64,000 bases of DNA from Bombiscardovia asteroides_K. Lineage in GTDB: Bacteria > Actinomycetota > Actinomycetes > Actinomycetales > Bifidobacteriaceae. Below are positions 57,816-64,000 of the stretch, piece after piece. The stretch covers positions 124,001 through 188,000 of the forward strand of contig NZ_CP181447.1 of NCBI RefSeq assembly GCF_048001765.1. Reading direction: 5' to 3'. Within the stretch, counting starts at the first letter, position 1. Each line of letters begins with the position of its first letter. The notes under the pieces were generated by a model. That model saw nothing but the letters and a program-made list of their open reading frames with translations, made no database searches and had not been told where the DNA came from. The translations under genes and the position numbers were made by a program.

Positions 57816-57861
57816 AGGCGGGGTTGACATGGGGACCGGACGAATCCTAAGGAGGTTGTTG

Positions 57862-58614
57862 ATGAACATCACCAATTTTCGTGATCTGGGAGGTATACGG
57901 ACCATTCACGGCCGCCGGGTCCGGATCCACAAGTTCATCCGGTCAGGACAGTTGGTCGGCCTGGACGAGGAGACCAGGAGGGATTTGGTCGACCGCTACC
58001 AGGTGACGCAGGTCGTGGACTTCCGTCGGCCCTTCGAGATACAGGAAAGCCCCGATGATCAGATTGACGGTGTGACCTTCACCAACATTGATCTGTTGGA
58101 GCAGAGTGGCACTAACAGTGCCAGCTTGGACGATTTCGCCTCGCTGGGTTCGTCGGATCAGGTCAACGGCCACATGCTGAATGTCTACCATGACCTGGTC
58201 ATGAGTCCTGCGGCCCAGCAGGGGTATGGGAAGTTCCTGCGCATCGTTGTGGGCAATACCCAGGGGGCCACGCTCTTCCATTGCTTTGCCGGCAAGGACC
58301 GGACCGGGTTCGCCGCGGCCCTGGTGCTCTGGCTGCTGGAGGTGGACGACGACCAGATATTCGCCGACTATCTGAAGACCAACCAGGAAAGGATCGGCGC
58401 CAACAACGAGCTGCTGGACCAGTTCCGCGCCAAAGGCTTCGACCAGGATTCACTGGATGCACTGCAGATTGCGCTCTGCGTCAAGAAAGAATACCTGGCC
58501 CATGCCCAACAGACCATGCTCGAGACCTACGGTGATGTCTTCGCCTATGCCCAGCAGGCTCTAGGGTTCGGACCAGACCAGGTAGATGCCCTGCGCGACA
58601 ACCTGCTGGAGTAA
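57862..58614 (+). CDS. Tyrosine-type protein/lipid phosphatase
   Basis: This 250-residue enzyme has the P-loop HCFAGKDRTG with the nucleophile Cys141 and Arg147, preceded by the N-terminal NFRDLGGI signature and VVDFRRPFEI. The pattern is that of bacterial Tyr_phosphatase_3 proteins (MptpB/LipA-like), some of which act on phosphotyrosine or phosphoinositides. AAGGAGG is 6 bases before ATG 57862; the frame is open from 57829. Target unknown. Confidence 0.9.
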   Translation: MNITNFRDLGGIRTIHGRRVRIHKFIRSGQLVGLDEETRRDLVDRYQVTQVVDFRRPFEIQESPDDQIDGVTFTNIDLLEQSGTNSASLDDFASLGSSDQVNGHMLNVYHDLVMSPAAQQGYGKFLRIVVGNTQGATLFHCFAGKDRTGFAAALVLWLLEVDDDQIFADYLKTNQERIGANNELLDQFRAKGFDQDSLDALQIALCVKKEYLAHAQQTMLETYGDVFAYAQQALGFGPDQVDALRDNLLE

Positions 58615-58681
58615 GTGCACAGGGCTGGAGCGGCTGGGACGGGTAGACTCGATTCTAGATGTCAATTGCGAGGAGGATATT

Positions 58682-59620
58682 GTGCGATACATGAATTTAG
58701 GACGGTCAGGATTCCGGGCCTCCCGTGTGGCCTTAGGAGTCATGCGCATCGATCAGAAGAGCCGCGAGGAAGCACGGACCATTGTGGAGACGGCCATGAA
58801 TGCGGGCGTGGACTTCTTCGACACAGCAGACTGCTACCATGCTGGGGCCAGCAGCCGAGCCTTGGGACAGGCTCTGAAGGACCTGAGCGTAGACCGTGAT
58901 AGCGTTGGCATCCAGACCAAGTTCGGCATTTTCCGCAACCCGGACAGCGACCAGATCACCCGCTACGACTTCTCCAAGGATCATCTGCTGAAGGCACTGG
59001 ATGAGGAGCTGGTCAACCTGCAGACCGACCATGTCGACTTTGTGCTGCTGCATCGCCCCGACACCCTGGTCGACTTGGATGATCTGGCTGAGGCTTTCAA
59101 TGAACTGCAGTCTAGCGGAAAGGTTCGGCACTTTGGTGTCAGCAACGTCAACCCCATGCAGGTGGAGCTGCTTCAGAGCGCAGTGAGCCAGCGGTTGGAG
59201 GTCAACCAGCTGCAGTTCGGCCTGGGACACACCGGCATGGTCGACCAGGAGATCCACGTCAATATGGGCGACGATCCCAGCCTGGACCATGATGGCGGTC
59301 TTCTGGCATATTCGCGGCTGAAGTCCATGACCATTCAGGCCTGGAGCCCCTTCCAGACCGGATATTTCGACGGGGTCTTCCTGGACAATCCCCGCTACCC
59401 CGAGCTCAATGCCGAGCTGGACAAACTGGCCAAGCAGCATGGAGTGACCAAGAGCGCAATCGCAGTGGCCTGGATTCTGCGGCACCCTGCAGGTATACAG
59501 GTGCTTCTGGGATCCATGAACCCTGAGCGCATCACCCAGATGGCCGCTGGGGCAGATGTAGATCTGACCGCCCAGGAATGGTACGACCTCTATCTGAGCG
59601 CCGGTCACGACCTGCCCTGA
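58682..59620 (+). CDS. Aldo/keto reductase
   Basis: This 312-residue NADPH-dependent oxidoreductase resembles YdhF/YcsN-type aldo/keto reductases. The catalytic tetrad is Asp47 and Tyr52 (FFDTADCY), Lys80 (IQTKFG) and His124 (LLHRPD). The C-terminal cofactor loop is GSMNPERI. I start at GTG 58682, with GAGGAGG 5-8 bases upstream; the frame is open from 58586 inside the phosphatase gene. Substrate unknown. Confidence 0.92.
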   Translation: MRYMNLGRSGFRASRVALGVMRIDQKSREEARTIVETAMNAGVDFFDTADCYHAGASSRALGQALKDLSVDRDSVGIQTKFGIFRNPDSDQITRYDFSKDHLLKALDEELVNLQTDHVDFVLLHRPDTLVDLDDLAEAFNELQSSGKVRHFGVSNVNPMQVELLQSAVSQRLEVNQLQFGLGHTGMVDQEIHVNMGDDPSLDHDGGLLAYSRLKSMTIQAWSPFQTGYFDGVFLDNPRYPELNAELDKLAKQHGVTKSAIAVAWILRHPAGIQVLLGSMNPERITQMAAGADVDLTAQEWYDLYLSAGHDLP

Positions 59621-59826
59621 TCCTCGCCGTATGGTCGCTCACGTCCATCCGATTTCGGCCCAGTTCTACTGTTTCAGGTTATGAAGGATTGCGCCCTGCC
59701 GTCTGATCTTGCATCGTCTGCGTATGCCACGCGGCAGGGCCTGCTTAGGCGGATAGTAGTTATCATGAGTGGCAAAAAATGCACAAAAGGATAGTCAGAT
59801 CGGTTTCGAGGTAGTCGTACGCTGTC

Positions 59827-60078
59827 ATGCATTATTTCACCCCACGACGTTGCGTTGCTACGTCCAAGATCATGTATCACGATCGGGCCAAAGCCCAGCA
59901 GGCCGCCGACCGTAGCATGGTCGAACGCGACATTCTTCTGTGGGTCTACCGTTGCGACTACTGCGGAAGCTGGCATCTGACAAGCCATGAGCCCGGCTCC
60001 TACCAGCGTATAAGGACTACCTCGCGAGCTTCGAAACCGCATAGTCGCAAACGCGGGTATAAGCCTCGTCACAGGTGA
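59827..60078 (+). CDS. Small zinc-ribbon-like protein
   Basis: This 83-residue basic protein contains YRCDYCGSWHLTSH, a Cys-x2-Cys...His cluster that looks like half a zinc ribbon, and a Lys/Arg-rich tail (SRKRGYKPRHR). Similar short proteins with a CxxC-x-WHLT core occur in actinobacteria and phages; no function is known. No strong ribosome site precedes the ATG. A 9-bp inverted repeat with a long loop (59693-59701 with 59732-59740) lies in the leader. Confidence 0.6.
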   Translation: MHYFTPRRCVATSKIMYHDRAKAQQAADRSMVERDILLWVYRCDYCGSWHLTSHEPGSYQRIRTTSRASKPHSRKRGYKPRHR

Positions 60079-60140
60079 GGCAGTCATTGCCTCTGTAGCC
60101 CAGCGTTCTTGGTGATTACCAAGTTGATTCTGATTGATTC

Positions 60141-60196
60141 TGACGACCCCAGACAACAAGATTGGACTTCGCTGATCTTGCTGCCTGGGGTCGTCA
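60141..60196. terminator. Long near-perfect stem-loop between convergent genes
   Basis: TGACGACCCCAG pairs with CTGGGGTCGTCA, and beyond one mismatch CAACAAGAT pairs with ATCTTGCTG, giving about 22 bp closed by a 12-base loop. It is a likely bidirectional terminator between the zinc-ribbon gene and the nitroreductase gene. A tandem 10-bp repeat (TTGATTCTGA twice) adjoins it at 60124-60143. Confidence 0.65.
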
Positions 60197-60288
60197 GTCT
60201 ATGTCTATTCGCCTAATGCTGGTGAACTAGGCTGTTGAACGTATCCAGCAACTCCTACGGTTTATCTGGCTGGCAGGAATTTCGTTGC

Positions 60289-61107
60289 CTAGCAGGCTGG
60301 ATCGAAGCCCTGTCGGCGGATCGAATCCAGCATTGGTTCATGGCCGGAGGCAGGGTTGCGAACCTTGTCGGCCATCATGGCGCTGAATGAGCGGTGGGGA
60401 TCGTCCAGGTGCCGGATGTCGCGATAGTAGCGGGTGACGGTCTGGTCGAAGTCGGCCAAGGCATCCTTCATGTCTCCATCATCTTCGACCCGATGATAGG
60501 TGTTGGTGAAGATTTGCGCCTGGCGAGGCATCCTGGGCTTGGGATCCGGATCCTGGGCCGGGTGGCCGATGGCAAGACCCAGAACAGGATAGACCAGTTT
60601 GGGCAGTTTGAGCAGATCAATCAATCTGTTTGTGTCATTGATAACGCTGCCCAGAATGACTCCGCCTAGGCCCAGGGCGTTGGCTGCGGTTTCCATGGCG
60701 TGTAGGGCCAGAACCGCATCGTTCTGCGATTGCAGGAAGACATAGCCGGAGTTGAGCAGGGTGGTATCCGGATCCACATCATCGGCGAATCGTCGGACCA
60801 GATCGGCATTGCGACGCTGATCCGCCAGGAAGATGTAGAGCAACGGGGCTTCGGCGACATAGCGCTGATGGGCCATGTCGGCGATGGCAAGTGCCTCATC
60901 ATGGTCCGTCACTCTGATGGCCGACCATTCATGGAAGTACCGGCTGGTCGCTGCGTGCTGGGCCGCCTGCTCAAGCAGGGCGACGGTCTCTTCGTCAACG
61001 GGTTCTTCTGTGAATCCGCGGATGGAGCGTCGCTCTAGCAAGGTCCGTATGGTGGGATTGTCGGCCGGATTCGTGGTCGGGGTTTTCTGCGAGTTTGCTA
61101 AGGTCAT
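60289..61107 (-). CDS. Nitroreductase family protein
   Basis: This 272-residue flavoprotein has the FMN-binding start TLLERRSIRGFTEEPVDEE, the central AALGLGG-like MGGVILGSV region (ALGLGGVILGSVIND) and PVLGLAIGHP near the C-terminal third. It fits NfrA/oxygen-insensitive NAD(P)H nitroreductases, which reduce nitro compounds, quinones or flavins. The ATG at 61107 is favoured; the frame is open to a TTG at 61137. A ~55-residue C-terminal tail after IGHP is longer than usual. It is read alone. Confidence 0.88.
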   Translation of the reverse strand: MTLANSQKTPTTNPADNPTIRTLLERRSIRGFTEEPVDEETVALLEQAAQHAATSRYFHEWSAIRVTDHDEALAIADMAHQRYVAEAPLLYIFLADQRRNADLVRRFADDVDPDTTLLNSGYVFLQSQNDAVLALHAMETAANALGLGGVILGSVINDTNRLIDLLKLPKLVYPVLGLAIGHPAQDPDPKPRMPRQAQIFTNTYHRVEDDGDMKDALADFDQTVTRYYRDIRHLDDPHRSFSAMMADKVRNPASGHEPMLDSIRRQGFDPAC

Positions 61108-61213
61108 TTTGACATTCTGACCGTCAATGCCTTCCAATGCAAGACCTTGTCGTCAAAATCACGCAATCAGCGTTATCTGGACCGGTCTGGTTATCAGTCA
61201 GCGTCCCTTGCTT

Positions 61214-61579
61214 TCAGCGCTGGTGACGGCGGTCGATCAGAGCCTGGGAACCCCGCTCGGACAGACCTGTGACCAAGGCGATAACGGCTGCCGACAGAAC
61301 GCTGAAGAGAAGATCGTCAGTAGCGCTCTCCTGATCTTCTTCGGGGTTGTCAACGCCTCCGTTGCGCTTGCGGACCAGTCCGCTCCAGAAAGACTGGAAG
61401 AGTTTGCCTGCCAGCAGTGCCGCAATGCTGGGAAGTGCAAACTTGACCAGCTTGTCTGTCAGCGAGTCCGGATCCGATTCAATAGAGTTGCGCATGTCAT
61501 TCACCTTGTCGTCCACCTGATGAAACATGCCGACCACTTGTTCGGCCATCCCGCCAGGTTCCCGTCCTGAGTCCGTCAT
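61214..61579 (-). CDS. DUF4235 membrane protein
   Basis: This 121-residue protein fits DUF4235: a soluble N-terminus, the segment DKLVKFALPSIAALLAGKLFQSFWSGL (membrane helix), and a second helix LLFSVLSAAVIALVTGL. Members are found across actinobacteria; function is unknown. ATG 61579 has no ribosome site, but GATAAT lies ~9 bases upstream, so a leaderless transcript is possible. It is divergent from the histidine phosphatase gene 40 bases away. Confidence 0.75.
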   Translation of the reverse strand: MTDSGREPGGMAEQVVGMFHQVDDKVNDMRNSIESDPDSLTDKLVKFALPSIAALLAGKLFQSFWSGLVRKRNGGVDNPEEDQESATDDLLFSVLSAAVIALVTGLSERGSQALIDRRHQR

Positions 61580-61619
61580 AGGTCCATTATCCCACACGCA
61601 TGGGGTTAAAATACCATGC

Positions 61620-62330
61620 ATGGATACTGTGAAAAACGCGGCGGGCAATGATGCCTCGGCTGAGAGTGAGGGCTACGCCGTGCTGTTACGGCATGGTCAG
61701 ACTATTTGGAGCAAGACAGGACAGTATACGGGACGCACTGATATTCCCTTGACTGACCAAGGATGTGAACAGGCCAGGGAGGCCGGTCAGAGGCTGGCCA
61801 AAGCCTTTCCCAAGGGGTTTGACGCTGGTTGTGTTTTTTCCAGTCCTCTACGACGTGCCAGGCAGACAGCCGAGCTGGCCGGCTTTCCTGATCCGACACC
61901 GATGGATGAGATTCTGGAGTGGGATTATGGCCCGGCCGAAGGGCATCGTCCTCAAGATGTGGTGGCTAGTCTCGGCCGCGACTGGAAATTGTGGGTCGAC
62001 GGCCCGCAGGCCCTGGGCATCAATGAACTGACCGGTGACCGGGTGGTCGTTCTGCCTTCGGGCGATTGTGTTCCAGTGCACGTGACCCGCGGTGAAAGTC
62101 TGGATCAGGTGGCCGCTCGTGCGCGAGAGATAGTCAAATGGCTTGAACCCCAGGTATGGGCGGGGCGGCATGTGCTCCTGGTGGCACACGCTCATATTCT
62201 GCGCATCCTGACCACGCAGTGGTTGACCCTGGACCCAAGCAAGGCCCAGTTACTCAGGATGAATACGGCGCATTACGGTGTTCTTGGCATCTACCAGGGG
62301 GAACGCGTGCTCAGGCAGTGGAATGTGTGA
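61620..62330 (+). CDS. Histidine phosphatase family protein (phosphoglycerate-mutase-like)
   Basis: This 236-residue protein has the catalytic RHG (24-26) in VLLRHGQTIWSKTGQYTGRTDIPL, the acidic EWDYGPAEGH loop and the second His in VAHAHILRIL. It is most like the broad-specificity phosphatases (GpmB/PhoE group), not a glycolytic mutase, because it lacks the full PGM length and loop. ATG 61620 follows TAAAATACC with no ribosome site, possibly leaderless. Confidence 0.9.
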   Translation: MDTVKNAAGNDASAESEGYAVLLRHGQTIWSKTGQYTGRTDIPLTDQGCEQAREAGQRLAKAFPKGFDAGCVFSSPLRRARQTAELAGFPDPTPMDEILEWDYGPAEGHRPQDVVASLGRDWKLWVDGPQALGINELTGDRVVVLPSGDCVPVHVTRGESLDQVAARAREIVKWLEPQVWAGRHVLLVAHAHILRILTTQWLTLDPSKAQLLRMNTAHYGVLGIYQGERVLRQWNV

Positions 62331-62426
62331 TTGAGATGAATATCGGATGGTCTTAGCGGGTTTGACGATTCTAATTGAGTCTGCACGGTATAACATAAAT
62401 AAAATCAGGCAGAAATCTATAGCGCA

Positions 62427-63467
62427 TTATGGTTGTTGTCCGGATGTGATGCTTTCGGCCCCATGCCTTGGACGGGATGTACTACTACGCAGAATTAGCT
62501 TGGCGGGTACTGTTTCGCAAGTGTTGGTTATTTTCTTGCCAGCGATTAGGTCCAAGGCTTTCCTGGCGGCGATCTTTCCAAGTTGTATGGGATCCTGATG
62601 GATTGTAGTCAGCCCGACTTCATGCGCGTACAGGCTGTCATCAAAACCTGTCACCGAGACTGTGGCTGGTACCTCAATGCCGCTCTTCTGCAATTCGAAC
62701 ATCAGAGGTACGGCTATGCCATCCTCTTGGCAGGCTATAGCAGTGGGAAGAGATGAAAGGCTGAATATTTGCGTTAAGGCATCATCTATCTGATCATGGC
62801 TGTCTGCGACCTTGATAATGGTGGGTTCTACTCCGTTTGCTCGGCAGGTATCGAGAAAGGCATTGACTCGCTTTTGCGCACTGAAATGGAGTACTGAAGC
62901 ATACATCTCTGTAATTATAAAGGCAATATTTCGATGCCCCAAGGACATGAGATGTCGTGCCAGCAGCATGCCTCCTTGCACATCGTCAATATTGACCGCT
63001 GCGTCGAACAGCTCTGACAATGATGAATTGATGCCGATTAGAGGAACATCTGCCGAATGAAGTCGTTCAACTTCGTCCTTGTCTATGTCAAACGAAGTTA
63101 CGATGACTGCATCAGCGTTGCGTCTGATAGGGAGATCGCGGAAGAATTCCTGTCGTTCTTGAAGGGTCAGAATCCGACGTATGGCAATGTCATAGCCAGC
63201 CGGGTTGAAGATTGTGTTCAACCCTTCCAGAATTGAAGAATTGAACCAGGATTGGATTGGGCTGCTGATTAGCAACGCGATACGCAACGACTGTCCTGAT
63301 TTCAGTACAGTAGCTGATCTCATGATGGAGAAGTTCAATTGGCGTGCAGCTTCGAGCACTCGTGCTCTTGTCTTATCGGATACTAGTGAAGGGTTGTTGA
63401 AAGCCCGTGAGACTGTGGAAACCGATACATGTGCCGAGGCGGCAACATCCTGAATTGTCGCATTCAC
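62427..63467 (-). CDS. LacI family transcriptional regulator
   Basis: This 346-residue repressor has a LacI helix-turn-helix (TIQDVAASAHVSVSTVSRAFN, ~4-25) and hinge, then a periplasmic-binding-like sensor (IALLISSPIQSWFNS.., VTGFDDSLYAHEVGLTTIHQDP). The GTG at 63467 has AAAGGCGG upstream; the frame is open to 63572. It lies 76 bases after the GH13 alpha-glucosidase gene on the same strand and probably controls alpha-glucoside use. The effector is unknown. Confidence 0.93.
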   Translation of the reverse strand: MNATIQDVAASAHVSVSTVSRAFNNPSLVSDKTRARVLEAARQLNFSIMRSATVLKSGQSLRIALLISSPIQSWFNSSILEGLNTIFNPAGYDIAIRRILTLQERQEFFRDLPIRRNADAVIVTSFDIDKDEVERLHSADVPLIGINSSLSELFDAAVNIDDVQGGMLLARHLMSLGHRNIAFIITEMYASVLHFSAQKRVNAFLDTCRANGVEPTIIKVADSHDQIDDALTQIFSLSSLPTAIACQEDGIAVPLMFELQKSGIEVPATVSVTGFDDSLYAHEVGLTTIHQDPIQLGKIAARKALDLIAGKKITNTCETVPAKLILRSSTSRPRHGAESITSGQQP

Positions 63468-63543
63468 AAGGTTGCCGCCTTTCCATTGTCCCAGCGCTCG
63501 CAGGTCGACCTCTCCTTCAAATGCGGGAATCAGTTGTAGATGT

Positions 63544-63999
63544 TTACTCCAATAATATCCATGCAGTGGCATCTTGAGGAAGAAGGTTATCCGCGATTTT
63601 TACTGAAGCAAGAACTACGCTACCGGTAGGTAGGGGAATAGGGTGTTCGTTAAAATTGGTGATGATGGCTAGTTTACTATTCCCGCTGCTACAGGATCGG
63701 GTGTAGGCAATTACCTTCGGGTCGTCATAGTCCGTCAGCCAGCTCAAAGATGTATCGGGTATCTCTGTCAACAATCGTGCACGTTCAGATATGGCCTGCC
63801 TGTAGAGATTCAACATGGAGGATGGATCCGACTCTTCGCGATTAACGCAGAAGCTTGCGAACCACAAGGGCTGTGGCAGGTGCGGCCTTACGAATTGACT
63901 GGATTTGCGCGTGGAGAACCCAAAGGTTCCGTTCTGTCCGAATTTATGATTCCATTCTGCTGGCTCGGGGGAGTCATGGTCATCCCAAGGCAGGGGGAC
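63544..63999 (-). CDS. GH13 alpha-glucosidase, C-terminal part (runs off right edge)
   Basis: The last 151 residues of an oligo-1,6-glucosidase/maltase-type GH13 enzyme are visible: VPLPWDDHD, FGFS..., PHLPQPLWFAS and DPSSMLNLYRQAISERARL, then a beta-sandwich C-terminus. The catalytic barrel lies beyond the window. The stop is at 63544. It precedes the LacI regulator and is probably one operon with it. A second GH13 enzyme is at 36243. Confidence 0.88.
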   Translation of the reverse strand, partial: VPLPWDDHDSPEPAEWNHKFGQNGTFGFSTRKSSQFVRPHLPQPLWFASFCVNREESDPSSMLNLYRQAISERARLLTEIPDTSLSWLTDYDDPKVIAYTRSCSSGNSKLAIITNFNEHPIPLPTGSVVLASVKIADNLLPQDATAWILLE

Positions 64000-64000
64000 A

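Overview
The window is from a high-GC Gram-positive chromosome, almost certainly Bifidobacterium or a close Bifidobacteriaceae relative. The evidence is a complete rrn operon whose 16S rRNA has bifidobacterial signatures, a 16S-23S spacer without tRNA genes, ROK and LacI regulators, GH13 glucosidases and actinobacterial housekeeping genes. The V3/V4 text resembles the bee-gut (B. asteroides-type) group, but that placement is from memory only.

Region 1 (1-7966) is a carbohydrate operon: a divergent, truncated ROK regulator, a lipoprotein-dependent ABC sugar importer without its own ATPase, a heparinase/alginate-lyase-like protein, a TIM-barrel sugar isomerase/epimerase, a KduD/DhuD-like dehydrogenase and a DhuI-like RpiB/LacAB isomerase. 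Together these suggest uptake and catabolism of unsaturated or acidic (uronate-type) saccharides. Region 2 (8.0-18.3 kb) is mainly chromosomal housekeeping: tRNA-Leu, tgt, a membrane-anchored HtrA protease, a P1B ATPase, an FprA-type ferredoxin reductase and htpX. A compact HTH/ImmA-IrrE plus DUF4411 PIN pair (toxin-antitoxin architecture) sits inside it.

Region 3 (18.5-24.4 kb) is an amino-sugar module: AGE-family epimerase/isomerase, ROK sugar kinase, nagB and nagA, divergent from a NagC-like ROK regulator with a perfect palindrome between them. Region 4 (24.5-42.3 kb) has tRNA-Gly followed by a short decayed stretch, then an esterase, a CPA1 antiporter, a P2-type ATPase with a strongly structured leader, tadA, a TauE-type exporter, panE, a GH13 alpha-glucosidase, a fused trehalose-phosphate synthase/phosphatase and ilvA.

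Region 5 (42.4-49.9 kb) is an accessory island, mostly on the minus strand and AT-richer in parts. It has an ABC ATPase and a large membrane protein of the lactococcin-972-associated type, a Cys/Trp-rich tail separated by one in-frame stop from a coiled-coil gene, a frame-overlapping helical remnant, a GT-skewed segment with a 20-bp inverted repeat, a split SdpI-like immunity pair preceded by a 46-residue peptide gene, and an intact IS256-family element with 29-bp inverted repeats and an 8-bp target duplication.

Region 6 (50.0-56.8 kb) has a Sir2 deacetylase and the rrs-rrl-rrf operon with leader, spacer and terminator. Region 7 (57.0-64.0 kb) has small enzymes (NAD(P)-binding protein, tyrosine phosphatase, aldo/keto reductase, nitroreductase, histidine phosphatase), a DUF4235 membrane protein, a LacI regulator and the 3' end of a GH13 alpha-glucosidase running off the right edge.
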